Assembly: GCF_029784155.1 (NCBI RefSeq)
Contig: NC_073693.1
Coordinates: forward strand, 184,533,802-184,597,801
Length of the DNA stretch: 64,000 nt
Direction: 5' to 3'
DNA from: Uranotaenia lowii
Lineage: Eukaryota > Arthropoda > Insecta > Diptera > Culicidae
Part shown: positions 23,601 to 33,934 of the stretch, piece after piece
How positions within the stretch are numbered: position 1 is the stretch's first letter
Layout of the letters: the number at the start of each line of letters is the position of its first letter
The notes under the pieces: model-generated
The model's database searches: none
Seen by the model: the letters and a program-made list of their open reading frames with translations, nothing else
Told to the model about the DNA's origin: nothing
Translations under genes and position numbers: made by a program

Positions 23601-26600
23601 TTATTTCGGTTAACTCGGGCGTAAATGGGACTTGCATAGCGATTGGTCGGGTTGATTATTTTTGAAGGACTCGCCTTGAGGAGTCTAGCCGGGCATCAAC
23701 GGAAATTGCTGCTTCACATACGATTACGATTGTCTCGTGCTCGTTTGGCGCAAAGTGAAGGCAGTTAATCAATCTCTCGATCAGCAAAATTCGAGAACCG
23801 TTACAGCATTAGAAAAGATGGGCAAAACATTTTGCATAACTCTTCATTTAGCACAAGAAAACTTTACAGATAGTAATAACGTAATTTAAGTTCTGAATGT
23901 GTATAAAAACACCAAAATATAGGTGGCCCAAGATACCTCACAAAATGTAGCCCACGATTCCCCACAAGCAATGATTTGCAAATTGATTGCGTTTGTGTGA
24001 CCTCTTGATGTTTCATCAAAAATTCCTTTTCCACGTGGAAGAACATGCTAAAACTAAGATCATAAGCATATGAGCATATTTTTGTTATGTACTTTAGGTC
24101 TCCCACGGATGCAGTTTTGCGGGTGCTTGTTTAATTATATAAGTACATTTTTCATGGCTAGTGGAATAAAAGAAGCATATGATGCGTGCAGCGTGCATAA
24201 GTCAACAACATATAGAAAAACATGCTTACGCAAAGCAACGACAATGACAGTTGGATTGGGATTTTTATCTCAACACACAGCTGAGATATTTAGATTGGTT
24301 CACGTTTCCCCATGGCCCACGTTACCCCACTCTCCCCTACATTTTTTTAAAAACAATAAATTATCATTAAAATTTTTTTTTCATTGATAAAACAAATTAA
24401 TTAAAAATTAAAATTTTCAAAGAAGTTTAGTTTTGAAAATGAGTTCAGACCTTATTTTATAATAGAGGTTTTCTCCTGTTTTGGACAATTTTTAATTGCA
24501 ATTCTGAATCCTAATTCTGCATTTCGAACCTACATACAATTTTTGAATTTCTCATTCAAAATCGATTTCTCAATCTAAATTTCCAACAAAAATTCCCAAT
24601 AGTTATGAGCAGAACAGAGAGAATCCTTAACCAAAAATCTCTTATTTGAATCTTGAATCATTGATTTTCGTTATGATTTTTTTTTCTTCAATTATTGGTT
24701 TGTACTTCAATTAGTGAATCTGAATGAAAATTCCGAATGACGAAACTCTGATATTTCAATGCTGGATCACTCACTATTATGGAACTTTTTTATGTTTCAA
24801 TTCTGCAAAAGAATTATGAGTAAAAAATTTCAAATCGAAATCTTGAAAAGCTTTTGTTATTTTAAATATTTTCTTTTAATATTCCGATTCTTCAATCCTG
24901 TGACGGCACAAATTCTGATTTAAAAAAATTGGAACCAGAACATCGGAAATGATTCAAACCTTAGCTCACCAGATATTTTTCCGCACGTATCCGGACAGGG
25001 CACACCTCGGCTATTGGCTATTTTATCTAAAACCCTTGCGAAATCCGGGCATTCGATTTGAATGATTACAACCCAAAATCTGGGCAATATCCAGGAAAAT
25101 TTAGGAATTCTTCGATTAAAATTAAGAAGAAAAAAACTAGAAAAGTTATTTTTATCATCGCAACATCAGCCAGTTTAAGCTAGTTGGATAAACTTTGTTA
25201 AAGAAAAAGGTTTTGGACGCAAAATGCATATTTAATTGTTATCACGAAATTTCTCACTTCTTTTGTGAATAACTTTTGATAGCGTTTTTCGAGTACAGTC
25301 TTTAAATATCCATCAACAAGTGAGAAAACTTTTGTAGACCTGGGATAAGATTTTGATGTTTTTGCTTTAGTTCTCAGTCGAGATTGTTACTCGTTATCGT
25401 TCATCAAAATTTGATTATGAATTTAAAAATCTGTGTTTTATAGAAGAACATTCAGCTTGACATTTTTTGGACCCTCATGGAGGGATTTTAACCCCCGAAA
25501 CCCCCCCGTTCCTACGGTTATGTCTTGTATATCTTAGGGATCAAGTTAGGATTGTTCGATCTCCTGGAAAAGATCGATTCCCAAGATCGATTCAGCTGAA
25601 GGGTTCCAGGATCGATCCACCTAAAAAATCGAAGCCAAAGGATCGATCTGTACAAGATCGATCTTTCGAATTATTGTTAAAGAGCCTGAAGGCTGCTTTA
25701 TACTGAAGTAAATAGTGAAAAATGACAGGAAAGATTATACATTTGAATGTCAAATGTATGAGCAATAAAAAATATGTTTTCAAATTCAACACCAGAATAT
25801 TTAACTTTTCATGACTTTAGTTGAGTGTAAATGACATATCAAAAACAGAAAATACCATGAATTCAGGTTATGACACAAAGGTAACGTGTTCAGCTATCAT
25901 CTGGAAGGCTAATGTTCAATTCTTTAAGTATCCAAATATCTTATGTATAATTTTTATAAAGAGTAGAGAAAATATGAAAATATTAATTTGAGGAATGAAT
26001 TCATTGAAATATAAATATAAAATTGAACGTTTAATTTTTCTAGTAATACTTTTTTGTTGAGGTCTCATTTTTAATGCTGATCATCATTTTACAAAGTTTC
26101 GACTATAAGCTAAGGTTTCCAAAAAAATTCTGTTTTTGACGAATAAAAATCTGCAATTCTGTGTTTTGACCTCAAAATTCTGTGACGGTTTTCTATGATG
26201 ATATTGTCATGAATTTCATAGAAAGGTCGAGTTAAATATTTACCAATTGAATCGTTTTTAATATTCATAGTTTCAAAAGTATGAACAAAACACATAAATT
26301 CTGTGCATTTTGTGAAAAATTTAATATTTGTGATCTGTGACACAAATTCGGTGACGAAAATTTGATAAAAAATCTGTGAAATTACAGATCATTCTGTGAT
26401 TTCTGAAAGAAGTTAAACCTTGAGCTTTCGATTACTTGAGCTTTTAATAATAGTTCTGGTTTTCCTTAAGGGTATAGAAATAAAAAAACACTACTTATTA
26501 CGTCCATCTCATTTTATTTTTTTTTTTTTCATATAAAGCGGCCCACCACAATTTTATTGGCTAAGAAGCATCAATAATGAAAAGCAGTCTTTGGGATGGT

Positions 26601-29600
26601 TCAGGAATCAACATTTCGCTCTAAACTGACTTTCGAAATCTCCGAAATATATAGAAAAAAAAAACTTCAAAACATCGAAAGATCGGATCGAAAATAAACC
26701 GAATTAATCGATTTTTCCAAGGCAAAAGAATCGATCCAAAAAATCGAAAATTTGAGTTCAAAAGATCGATCTCACAAAGCCGAGATCGACCAATCCTAGA
26801 TCAAGTCATGCCCGGGATCAAGTATCCTAATTCTCCGCTGCATATCGGTTCTTCTAGACCACCGCAATGAACGGATAAAAATAATATTTGTTTTTTTTTT
26901 GCCAGAATTCGTCGAGCGTCGATGTAGCACCGAAGGACGATGGGAGGCTAAACCCGGAACGGTTCCTACGGTTCTAGGATGGACCAACTATACACCCTGT
27001 TATATTCCGGAGATAATCCAAATTCTGAAGAAAATTTCCGCCGGCGATACCGATGTAGGTTCATTAAATCAAACTAAGGATTAGATATTGTAACAGAAAA
27101 GTAATTTCCATCGTTTAACTCACAATTTCCATTCGCAGGACAAGTATGATATCGCTCAAAGAACCCGGACGCTCGAAATCGTGGGATTCAGTCTTTCACT
27201 AGCAGCGTTGATAATATCGCTAGTTATATTCTGTCGGTTTCGGTAGGTGTTGAATGAGTATTCTTATTTTGAAAAGAATTGCTTATTGTGAAAGTGCTTT
27301 CAGCGTATTGGAACAATTTTTTGATATGACGAATGAACACATCAATTGCTTACCATTCAACAAATATTTTTTATTTCATTTTTTCAGAAGTCTGCGAAAC
27401 AATAGAACTCGTATACACAAGAACCTTTTTGTGGCCATGGTGATTCAGGTGATAATTAGACTAACATTATACATCGACCAAGCAATTATTCGCCCTGATG
27501 GACTGCGGTATGGCAACGAGAGCTCTAGACACGGCATCGATAATACGGTGAGTTTACAGAAGGCAATGACGCAGAAAATCAAATTACTCGTATCAAAACT
27601 CTCGAATGCTCTGATCACATTACGATTTTCCGCTTTATCGATAGTGTGAAGAATGGGTGAAAGTGCGAACAGATGAAAAGTACCCCCAGTCAATCCGAAA
27701 CTATGACGCAAATTGAAGATGAAGGAACTGATGTATTTTTAGAAAATGATAACAGAGACTCCAACACAAATTTCCAACGTCAAATGTCACTTCCAAAGAG
27801 ATTTTACAGATCAGTCACGGTTGAACTTAATATTATGTTAAAAGTTCGTTGAAGTGGAGTGAGTGTTTTTCCAACTTAATTATATTATCGTAATTTGAAA
27901 CCGTCAGCGGGCTGGAGAACAACAGCTGTCCAGGACCATCAACCTAAGCCTAGGCAACTATTTCAACAATTAACAATAATTTTAAATCCCCTTAGAATAG
28001 ATTGGAAAAATTGCGCTAAAATAGGGGTAAGCAAATTTTGAAATTGAAATTTTTTTTGTAGGCACCACACTCAAGACATTTCTAGGACCCATACAAAGGA
28101 TGGTTCAAACCTTTTTTAAGACAAATTTTATTTATTCAAACCGGTGCTGCTATTATTCACACTATTCACAAATATTGCGGTATCAGTTTTTTTAACCAAT
28201 ATCTCATCAAAATTGCTGTCATCATCATCACATGACAAAACCTCGCCAGCAACAAACTTTAAACATCTTGATTTTGTTCTCGTTTTTTATATCATTTTGG
28301 TCAAATTTCTGCAGCCTTACCTTTGCGAAGCCTCATACGTTCTGCTGGAGTACGCCAGAACTTGTATGTTCATGTGGATGTTCATTGAGGGATTATATTT
28401 ACACAACGTGGTTACCGTCACGGTTTTTCAGGGTCGCTTCCCCCACACCCTGTATGCAATGGTCGGATGGGGAGGTCCAGTGGCATTAACTGCTATCTGG
28501 ACTGCGGTCACTGCGCAAAATGTGGACCAGCAAAAGTGAGTATACCTACCAATCCTAGACGGCCTACAGACAGACCACAGGATACGGAGGTTTGCTTCTG
28601 AATCACCATCAGCATCATCATCATCATCATCAACATACGCGTTTTCAGATACATATTTAAGGAAATATTTTCATCTCCCGCGAATTCCTCCATTACATAA
28701 TTTAATCATGCTAAAACCTCTTCACGCAAGAACGGGCACGATTGTTGGTTGCTCCAAAGGCGGTTATACAAAATCAAACCGCCATGCCACCAATTGTAAT
28801 TCATTAATTTATGCACTTTTCCTAGACTAGTCCATGATATGTTTCGAACAAGTTAGCTTAATATGTTTGATTAGGAACACTGCTGGGTCAGCAATAATTT
28901 ATGAATGAGATCATTATTTCATTGGTCAATCCATTTTACCAATTTATGGCAACATATTTTACTTCTTGTCTTTTCCCTTTTGTGTGCAGATGCTGGTGGG
29001 GATACAACTTAAAGCCTTATTACTGGATTCTCGAAGGTCCACGATTAGCTGTAGTTTTGGTAAGAGCAAGAAAAATTCCACTGATTATTATACATAGAAA
29101 GATATCTTTTCTACCCATTCCAGTTAAATTTCATATTCTTATTGAATATTATACGAGTGTTAATAGTTAAACTCCGCCAGAGCCATACGAGCGACGTGGA
29201 GCAAGTTCGAAAAGCAGTGCGCGCCGCTGTCGTCCTAGTGCCATTATTAGGTATAACAAATATTCTCAACATGACTGAAGCACCGCTCGAGAAAACGGCC
29301 CTCGAATTTGCCCTCTGGTCATACGTGACGCATTTTCTTACCTCGTTCCAAGGATTCTTCATCGCGTTGCTGTATTGCTTTCTAAATGGCGAGGTAAATC
29401 CCTAAATGAACGACCATCCGGTTAGTAGTCATTGAATTTCTTCTCTAACCTTACAGGTACGGAATGCACTGATGAAAAGCCTAAGCGTTTATCTTTCCAT
29501 ACGGGGTCATCATGATTGGGCGGTCAGAAGGCCTTCGATGTTTTCCGCTGCCTACGGTACAGCACCCGAAACGGAAGCACCGAACGTTGCCGAATCAAAC

Positions 29601-29602
29601 CG
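14574..29602 (+). CDS. Pdfr: PDF receptor (class B GPCR), nine exons, C-terminal tail incomplete
   Basis: Joined exons encode 444 codons of a secretin-family GPCR matching the insect pigment-dispersing factor receptor, which couples to Gs/cAMP at the plasma membrane of clock and other neurons. The extracellular domain has the six family cysteines (C23, C39, C48, C62, C78, C103), the CNWTWDT and CWPP motifs, GWTNYTPC, and glycosylation sites at N17, N40 and N99. TM1 starts near residue 133; RSLRNNRTRIHKNLF begins intracellular loop 1. C213 before TM3 and C284 in loop 2 can form the conserved disulphide. YYWILEGPRLAV is near TM4/5, VPLLGIT in TM6, and QGFFIALLYCFLNGEV in TM7 is the class B signature. 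Exon phases are 1,1,0,2,0,2,0,0,2, all with GT-AG borders. The last visible donor (29603) shows that at least one more exon for the tail exists. No clear N-terminal signal peptide is seen on exon 1, so an upstream coding exon remains possible. Confidence 0.93.
15287..15394 (+). CDS. Pdfr: Pdfr coding exon 2 (hormone-binding domain)
   Basis: Phase 1 in and out, 36 codons' worth. Encodes PYCNWTWDTVLCWPP and C62 ending HGVDTT, the core of the class B hormone-receptor domain. Acceptor CCACAG|TACC, donor GTAAGT at 15395. Intron 1 is 607 bp; intron 2 that follows is 11.5 kb. Confidence 0.93.
15668..16104. mobile_element. TA-target MITE with about 110-bp inverted arms (Pdfr intron 2)
   Basis: Starts CAGTGAGCGAAATAAGAATA and ends with its inverse, between TA at 15666-15667 and 16105-16106. 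The two arms match for about 110 bp with scattered differences. A further inverted copy of the terminus occurs internally near 15905-15925. No ORF. Fits a Tc1/mariner-type MITE of 437 bp. Confidence 0.88.
16876..16983 (+). other. Possible cryptic or poison exon in Pdfr intron 2
   Basis: After a good acceptor (TTTTGCAG|GAAGAA) there is a GC-richer stretch with coding-like codon choice: 35 codons in phase 0, ending TAA at 16981-16983. Spliced from Pdfr exon 2 (phase 1) it would instead hit TAG after three codons, truncating the receptor. No strong donor follows. It could be chance, an alternative terminal exon, or part of another transcript. Confidence 0.25.
17096..19353 (+). mobile_element. 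Nonautonomous Helitron-like element, copy 2, interrupted by a MITE
   Basis: Starts TCTATA after an A at 17095 and resumes after the nested MITE at 18077 as TATATATAAAAAGC, reproducing the 5' end of copy 1. The interior (18077-19340) is the inverse of 8001-9260 with the same order of roughly 143-bp units. It ends with the same hairpin and CTAG at 19350-19353, followed by T. The short ORFs at 18706-18980 are repeat-unit artefacts. Confidence 0.78.
17102..18076 (+). mobile_element. TA-target MITE, GGGGAGAATGAGGATACTTG termini, nested in Helitron copy 2
   Basis: The left end GGGGAGAATGAGGATACTTG and the right end CAAGTATCCCCACTCTCCCC are inverted repeats. TA is duplicated at 17100-17101 and 18077-18078. 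Removing the element and one TA restores the exact Helitron 5' sequence seen in copy 1. 975 bp, no transposase. Related copies lie at 6523-7930 and 19661-20370. Confidence 0.85.
19661..20370 (-). mobile_element. Truncated, inverted copy of the GATACTTGATCC MITE
   Basis: The left end (AGGGAAGATTGGGGATCC) is the inverse of the right end of the 17102-18076 element, and the order of internal blocks is reversed. Examples are CAGAACGATACTGAATCC near 19785 and TTTTGGCACATTTTTCTAGA near 20341. The copy stops about 90 bp short of the family's other terminus. No ORF. Confidence 0.65.
20371..21586. other. AT-rich intronic DNA (Pdfr intron 2)
   Basis: Nothing recognisable beyond a short G-run sequence at 20383-20420 that may be the end of another element. 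Short ORFs are A/T-composition artefacts. Confidence 0.5.
21587..24337. mobile_element. TA-target element, GGGGAGAGTGGGGTA termini, with internal insertion
   Basis: Left end GGGGAGAGTGGGGTA and right end TACCCCACTCTCCCC, with TA at 21585-21586 and 24338-24339. The outer parts are AT-rich, but 22120-23830 is distinctly more GC-rich and unlike them. That block contains a tRNA-like B-box inverse (GGATCGAACCC near 22833) and segments reminiscent of LTR or leader sequence, so it is probably a separate insertion. No transposase or gag-pol ORF is seen. Confidence 0.7.
24340..25538. other. AT-rich intronic DNA (Pdfr intron 2)
   Basis: No gene or bounded repeat is recognised. A short stretch at 24985-25100 with GGACAGGGCAC and CCGGGCATTC resembles 19495-19600 (CCGGATAAAATCCGGGC), perhaps fragments of one element. 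Confidence 0.45.
25547..26798. mobile_element. hAT-like MITE, TAGGATTG termini, 8-bp target duplication
   Basis: Begins TAGGATTGTTCGATCTC and ends GAGATCGACCAATCCTA. Exact 8-bp repeats GATCAAGT flank it (25539-25546 and 26799-26806). Both sub-terminal zones are rich in GATCGATC motifs. 1252 bp, no transposase ORF. The 8-bp duplication points to hAT. It inserted into a remnant of the GGGATCAAGTATCC MITE family, whose end is visible at 26814-26840. Confidence 0.85.
26906..27054 (+). CDS. Pdfr: Pdfr coding exon 3
   Basis: Completes the ectodomain: KFVERRC joins the HGVDTT of exon 2 as in known PDF receptors, followed by EGRW and GWTNYTPCYIPEI. Acceptor follows a T-run at 26891-26900; donor GTAGGT at 27055. 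The exon ends on a codon boundary. Confidence 0.95.
27139..27242 (+). CDS. Pdfr: Pdfr coding exon 4 (TM1)
   Basis: Begins DKYDIAQRTRTLEIVG and carries the hydrophobic TM1 ending FCRF. Acceptor TTCGCAG|GAC, donor GTAGGT at 27243, phase 2. Intron 3 is only 84 bp. Confidence 0.95.
27388..27547 (+). CDS. Pdfr: Pdfr coding exon 5 (loop 1, TM2)
   Basis: Encodes SLRNNRTRIHKNLFVAMV and TM2 through LYIDQ, then an extracellular loop with a glycosylation sequon NES at residue 199. Donor GTGAGT at 27548, phase 0. Confidence 0.95.
28315..28535 (+). CDS. Pdfr: Pdfr coding exon 6 (TM3-TM4)
   Basis: Begins PYLCEASYVLLEYART, with C213 before TM3, and continues MWMFIEGLYLHN and TM4 (WGGPVALTAIWTAV). Acceptor CTGCAG|CCT, donor GTGAGT at 28536, phase 2. 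Confidence 0.95.
28607..28632. repeat. CAT trinucleotide microsatellite in Pdfr intron 6
   Basis: A run of ATC/CAT triplets about 25 bp long (CATCAGCATCATCATCAT...), intronic, with no visible effect on the flanking splice sites. Confidence 0.85.
28990..29059 (+). CDS. Pdfr: Pdfr coding exon 7 (loop 2, start of TM5)
   Basis: A 70-bp exon encoding CWWGYNLKPYYWILEGP and the first residues of TM5. It supplies the second disulphide cysteine (C284). Acceptor GTGCAG|A, donor GTAAGA at 29060; intron 7 is 64 bp. Confidence 0.95.
29124..29393 (+). CDS. Pdfr: Pdfr coding exon 8 (TM5-TM7)
   Basis: Ninety codons in phase 0, from LNFIFLLNIIRVL through the loop 3 segment TSDVEQVRKAVRAA, TM6 and the TM7 signature QGFFIALLYCFLNGE. 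Donor GTAAAT at 29394; intron 8 is 63 bp. Confidence 0.95.
29457..29602 (+). CDS. Pdfr: Pdfr coding exon 9 (cytoplasmic tail, part)
   Basis: Encodes VRNALMKSLSVYLSIRGHH and RRPSMFSAAYGTAPETEAP, matching the start of PDF receptor tails, then ends at a good donor (CG|GTGAGT, 29603) in phase 2. The tail therefore continues in an exon downstream. Confidence 0.92.
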
Positions 29603-29674
29603 GTGAGTCAAAATGCCTAAAGGAACCATTTTACACTAGACAGCTGTTAGCTTTGTATGGGAAATTGTACGACT

Positions 29675-29760
29675 CGATGGCCGAGAAGTTAGCGTGCTTA
29701 GACGGTAATCGTTGGGTCCATGGCTTCGATTCCCATCTCGGTACTGGGTGTTAATTGATA
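29675..29760 (+). mobile_element. tRNA-like SINE head fragment
   Basis: TGGCCGAGAAGTTAGCGTG (A-box-like) and GGCTTCGATTCC (B-box-like) are spaced as in a tRNA-derived SINE head of the tRNA-Ser/Leu look. No full cloverleaf and no clear target duplication is visible, so it is a fragment rather than a tRNA gene. It lies just after Pdfr exon 9, inside the following intron. Confidence 0.5.
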
Positions 29761-30191
29761 ATCTTAAGTTGTCCATTTTATTCAGTCTGCAAGGTCAAAA
29801 TCGGCTAAGGCTTTTCTTTTTTTTTCTAAATTTTAGATTACATTTACGCCAAAATAACTTTTTACCTCTGCCGATTTTAGTTCTGTAAACAGCATTGAAC
29901 GTGGCTTCAAAAGTTTTAAGAGAATCTAAATTTTATTCAAAATGTATCCAAATAGTTCGTGAAACCTTTAAAAAATCTCTAATTTCCGTTGCGTCACATC
30001 ACAAAATAAAGGGGAACGGACTTATTTGGACCGCGTGAATATTTTGGACCACCTTGCAACTATTTTCAAATATTAATCAAGTCAATCATGAAAAATTTGA
30101 ACAAACCTAGTTAAAGCTCCTTCCTATCATTCAAAACATATCTAACATTTCATTTTAATAAGCTGATATGAGATAGAAAATTGAAAATATA

Positions 30192-33024
30192 GGGTGATTT
30201 ACCAATCGTTGTCCCCTAACCCATTGTTGCACAGCATGACTTAAATAGTCAACATTTCAGCTGTTTTTCAATTTTTCCTCAAAAATAATACTCATTCATG
30301 TAATTCGGAAGGTTTTCTGATGAAATGAGGATTTTGAGATATTTTCTGCTGTTAAATGTGTATCTTACGACAGTTTTAATTTTTCTTGTTTTATTCGCGC
30401 GGTTCTCGTGCTAATTGTTAACAATAAGTTTAACATTCCTTCTACGGCAAATAAGGTTTTACGTCAGAACAAAACATTTTTCGTATCAGTTTTCTGTACG
30501 AAACGTTTGTTGGACAATTTCAACACCATGATTTTGAAAAAAAAATATGATCCTTACTTAACCAGAAAATATGTCGGATCGTGCAACAATTGGTCCGCTC
30601 AATCTCCTTCTTCCCCATTGTTGTACTTAACTCCGCTGCAAAATTTGTTTGGAAATTTCAAATTTATAAATTTGTATACCTCCAATAACTTTGTTTGGTT
30701 GTTTTTAAAGCCAAAAATAGCAATAAAAATTTTGAAAGCGATTGATTAAGTCCTGAATTATAACAACATGTTTTGAATTAGTAAGGAGGCATGTACGGAA
30801 AAATCAAAATTTTGATTCAAAAACCATCAGAGATGTACTGAAAGTTCAAAAAATATTATTTTGGATTTTTAAAATATTTCTTGGTTCATGCAATACATAG
30901 ATTTGAACAAAAACTAAACCTAACTTGTACCCCAGAAATGATATTTGTTGTTATAAAAAAAACATAATAGGTAAATATTTTTAAATTTAAGTGTTTTGAC
31001 AGCTAATTTGAATGCTGGTTAACCGTAGGATGAAAATAAGAATCGTATTATACTGCTTTGCATAGCCAATAAGTGTGTTTAAAACATTCGCAAAAACATG
31101 TCATGTAATAATTGAAAGCTCCACAAAGCAAATCCTGAAATTTTATAATACTTTTTTTAAATTGCGACCCAGAGATGGGTCTTGACTCAAACATTCAGTC
31201 AGCGAAACTTTTTTTGGAGAGAAACGAATCCAACTTTTCAACATCGATTTTCTCTTATCTAGTCCCTGAAATTTCATCTAAGTTGGATTCATTTCTCTAC
31301 AAAAAAAAAAATTTACAATACTTTTCAATGGATTACGATTTTTTATTTCGAAATGGTTTTAACTTTTTTCATGAAATACTTTGCTTCTTCTCATTTTGGC
31401 AAAAAATTAATCTCAAGAATGGGCAAAATCAATGATTTAAAAAAAAACTTCATTTCAAACTTATTTGAAATTCTTTGACATGCGAAAAGTTCATTTTCCA
31501 TATATATTGTCATACAAAATTGAACACGTTCATTGACTACATGAATAAATGGATATTTACTTTTAACTAGTAATTTTAGTAATTTCTGTGCTCTAATTAA
31601 TTATTTTCCACTTAGAATTTTCACATTTTTTGCACTCAATGTTGATTTTAAATAATTAATTCAATAATTCAAAGACCCTTTATAAATCCATAAGTTTATA
31701 TTTTCTACTGTCGAATCTTAAAATTGAAGTTTAGAAATTATTAAACTCGTTGAAAAAACTCATGAATGTATGAAAGTCGGGTAACTTGCATTGTCTGAAA
31801 AGTGTCAAAGTCAACTCAACTGCATTGGCTTTAAGAGACTACTTTTTTATCAGATTTATTTTGAAATTCTTTCCCATCCCCCCCAGAAATCTCGACCATT
31901 TACTCAACATTTTATGCAAAGAATCTAAAAATTGTTCTGAAAAAATCTATTTCTCTAATTTCGAGACGACAAATCTTAAAGAGTTGTATTCCATGTCAAC
32001 AGCGATCCCCTTGATATTGTTAATAATATTGTCAGAATATTGTACAATAGGAAAACTACGACCTTAGCTGAAATGCTACAGAGGTTACATTAATTACAAA
32101 TAAACCCACTTACTTGAAAAAGAAATTTATATTAGCTTTCCGAAAAGATAAATTCTTTCACAAAATTGTATATTATGAGCATAAATCAGTCGAACGATCT
32201 GAAACTTTGGGCGTGGTTGTGTCCATTTTCAAGTTTTAAATTGATATCCTAAAACAATTGTTTTATAAAATCACATCTTTTTCATAGGGGTAAAAGGGGG
32301 CAAAACAGATCACGTTCTCAAATCTTTTCACCTGTGAATAGGCACTTAAAAATTAAGCATTAAATATGTACCTTTCAGTTGATTCTATGGGATTTAAAAG
32401 TCATAAAAATTTATGTTGGTAGGACATATAAAGAAAAAAGCTCAACACTGAGCAAATTGGGTCAAATAACACTCCATTCAAATGGCTTCGGTTAAATAAA
32501 GAGATGGATTTGAGTTTCTGAGAAAACTTCATGTGTGATAAATGCTATTCCAGACGCTCAAACCGGTGGCTTTGTCTTTTTTTTTAGATTTTGGGTTCGA
32601 ATTTTCCAATTGTGCATTGGACGGTTTACATGGAAGACCCCCCCCCCCCCTCAAAAATTGCCGTCTCCAAATAAGATTGCATTTGAACTAGAAGTTCTCA
32701 TAATAAGCTTCCATAACAAATATCAGCCTCTTCGACCACATGGTGGCTGATTTTTTAAATGTGCAACCATTGGAAAAAATCGGACAACATTATGCACGAC
32801 ATGAAATTTGCCTGTGCAACTATTGGGCACAGACAAGCTGCTTTGAATGATTTTATAAATTTTTATGTCACTTTTTTCAAACACTTGAACTTTTGGATCT
32901 TGTTGACCAATCCTGTATGAGTGCATCGACAAAAAAAAATCGAGTGAATTTGATTGAAATGACTAAAATACAGAATAAAAACCAAAATCATGTGCTTAGC
33001 TGTGCAACAATTGGCAAATCACCC
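30192..33024. mobile_element. TA-target element with GGGTGATTTACCAAT termini
   Basis: Left end GGGTGATTTACCAATCGTTG and right end CAACAATTGGCAAATCACCC are inverted repeats. TA is present at 30190-30191 and 33025-33026. Internal copies of the CAACAATTGG terminus motif occur at 30584 and, degenerate, near 32817. 2.8 kb with no transposase. It sits within a further repeat: TTTGGACC-rich sequence flanks it on both sides (30028-30050 and 33250-33260). Confidence 0.75.
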
Positions 33025-33434
33025 TAGTTTGGATTTTTCATAGTTGAGCCGAAATCATCCCATTTCAGGAGGACGTGCCATGATTGTAGTCAACTCTCAA
33101 ATGGTTTTCTGCATAGCTGTGATGAATTCAACAACTACAAACATGTTCACAGCAGTGATAAAACACTTAAAAATTAATTTTAAAGCTCGAAGAACCAAAA
33201 AAAACATGTCGAAAATAGGGCTTACTTAATTCCTTAAGGACTTACATATTTTGGACCACTCACCTCAACTTGCTGTTAAATGTTAAAAAACGTAGTAAGA
33301 AGTGGTACGATGATATGATTAGAATATTTAGAGCACACTGTTTCATTCTTTTATGAAGAATAAAATTTGAAATTTAATGTTTTTTTTTGTATTGGATTAA
33401 CCCTCTTAAACCCAATCATCATTTAAACTTACTT

Positions 33435-33934
33435 NNNNNNNNNNNNNNNNNNNNNNNNNNNNNNNNNNNNNNNNNNNNNNNNNNNNNNNNNNNNNNNNNN
33501 NNNNNNNNNNNNNNNNNNNNNNNNNNNNNNNNNNNNNNNNNNNNNNNNNNNNNNNNNNNNNNNNNNNNNNNNNNNNNNNNNNNNNNNNNNNNNNNNNNNN
33601 NNNNNNNNNNNNNNNNNNNNNNNNNNNNNNNNNNNNNNNNNNNNNNNNNNNNNNNNNNNNNNNNNNNNNNNNNNNNNNNNNNNNNNNNNNNNNNNNNNNN
33701 NNNNNNNNNNNNNNNNNNNNNNNNNNNNNNNNNNNNNNNNNNNNNNNNNNNNNNNNNNNNNNNNNNNNNNNNNNNNNNNNNNNNNNNNNNNNNNNNNNNN
33801 NNNNNNNNNNNNNNNNNNNNNNNNNNNNNNNNNNNNNNNNNNNNNNNNNNNNNNNNNNNNNNNNNNNNNNNNNNNNNNNNNNNNNNNNNNNNNNNNNNNN
33901 NNNNNNNNNNNNNNNNNNNNNNNNNNNNNNNNNN
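33435..33934. other. Assembly gap, 500 N
   Basis: Exactly 500 N, the usual placeholder for a scaffold join of unknown size. Any Pdfr tail exon could be hidden here, and order across it rests on scaffolding. Confidence 1.
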
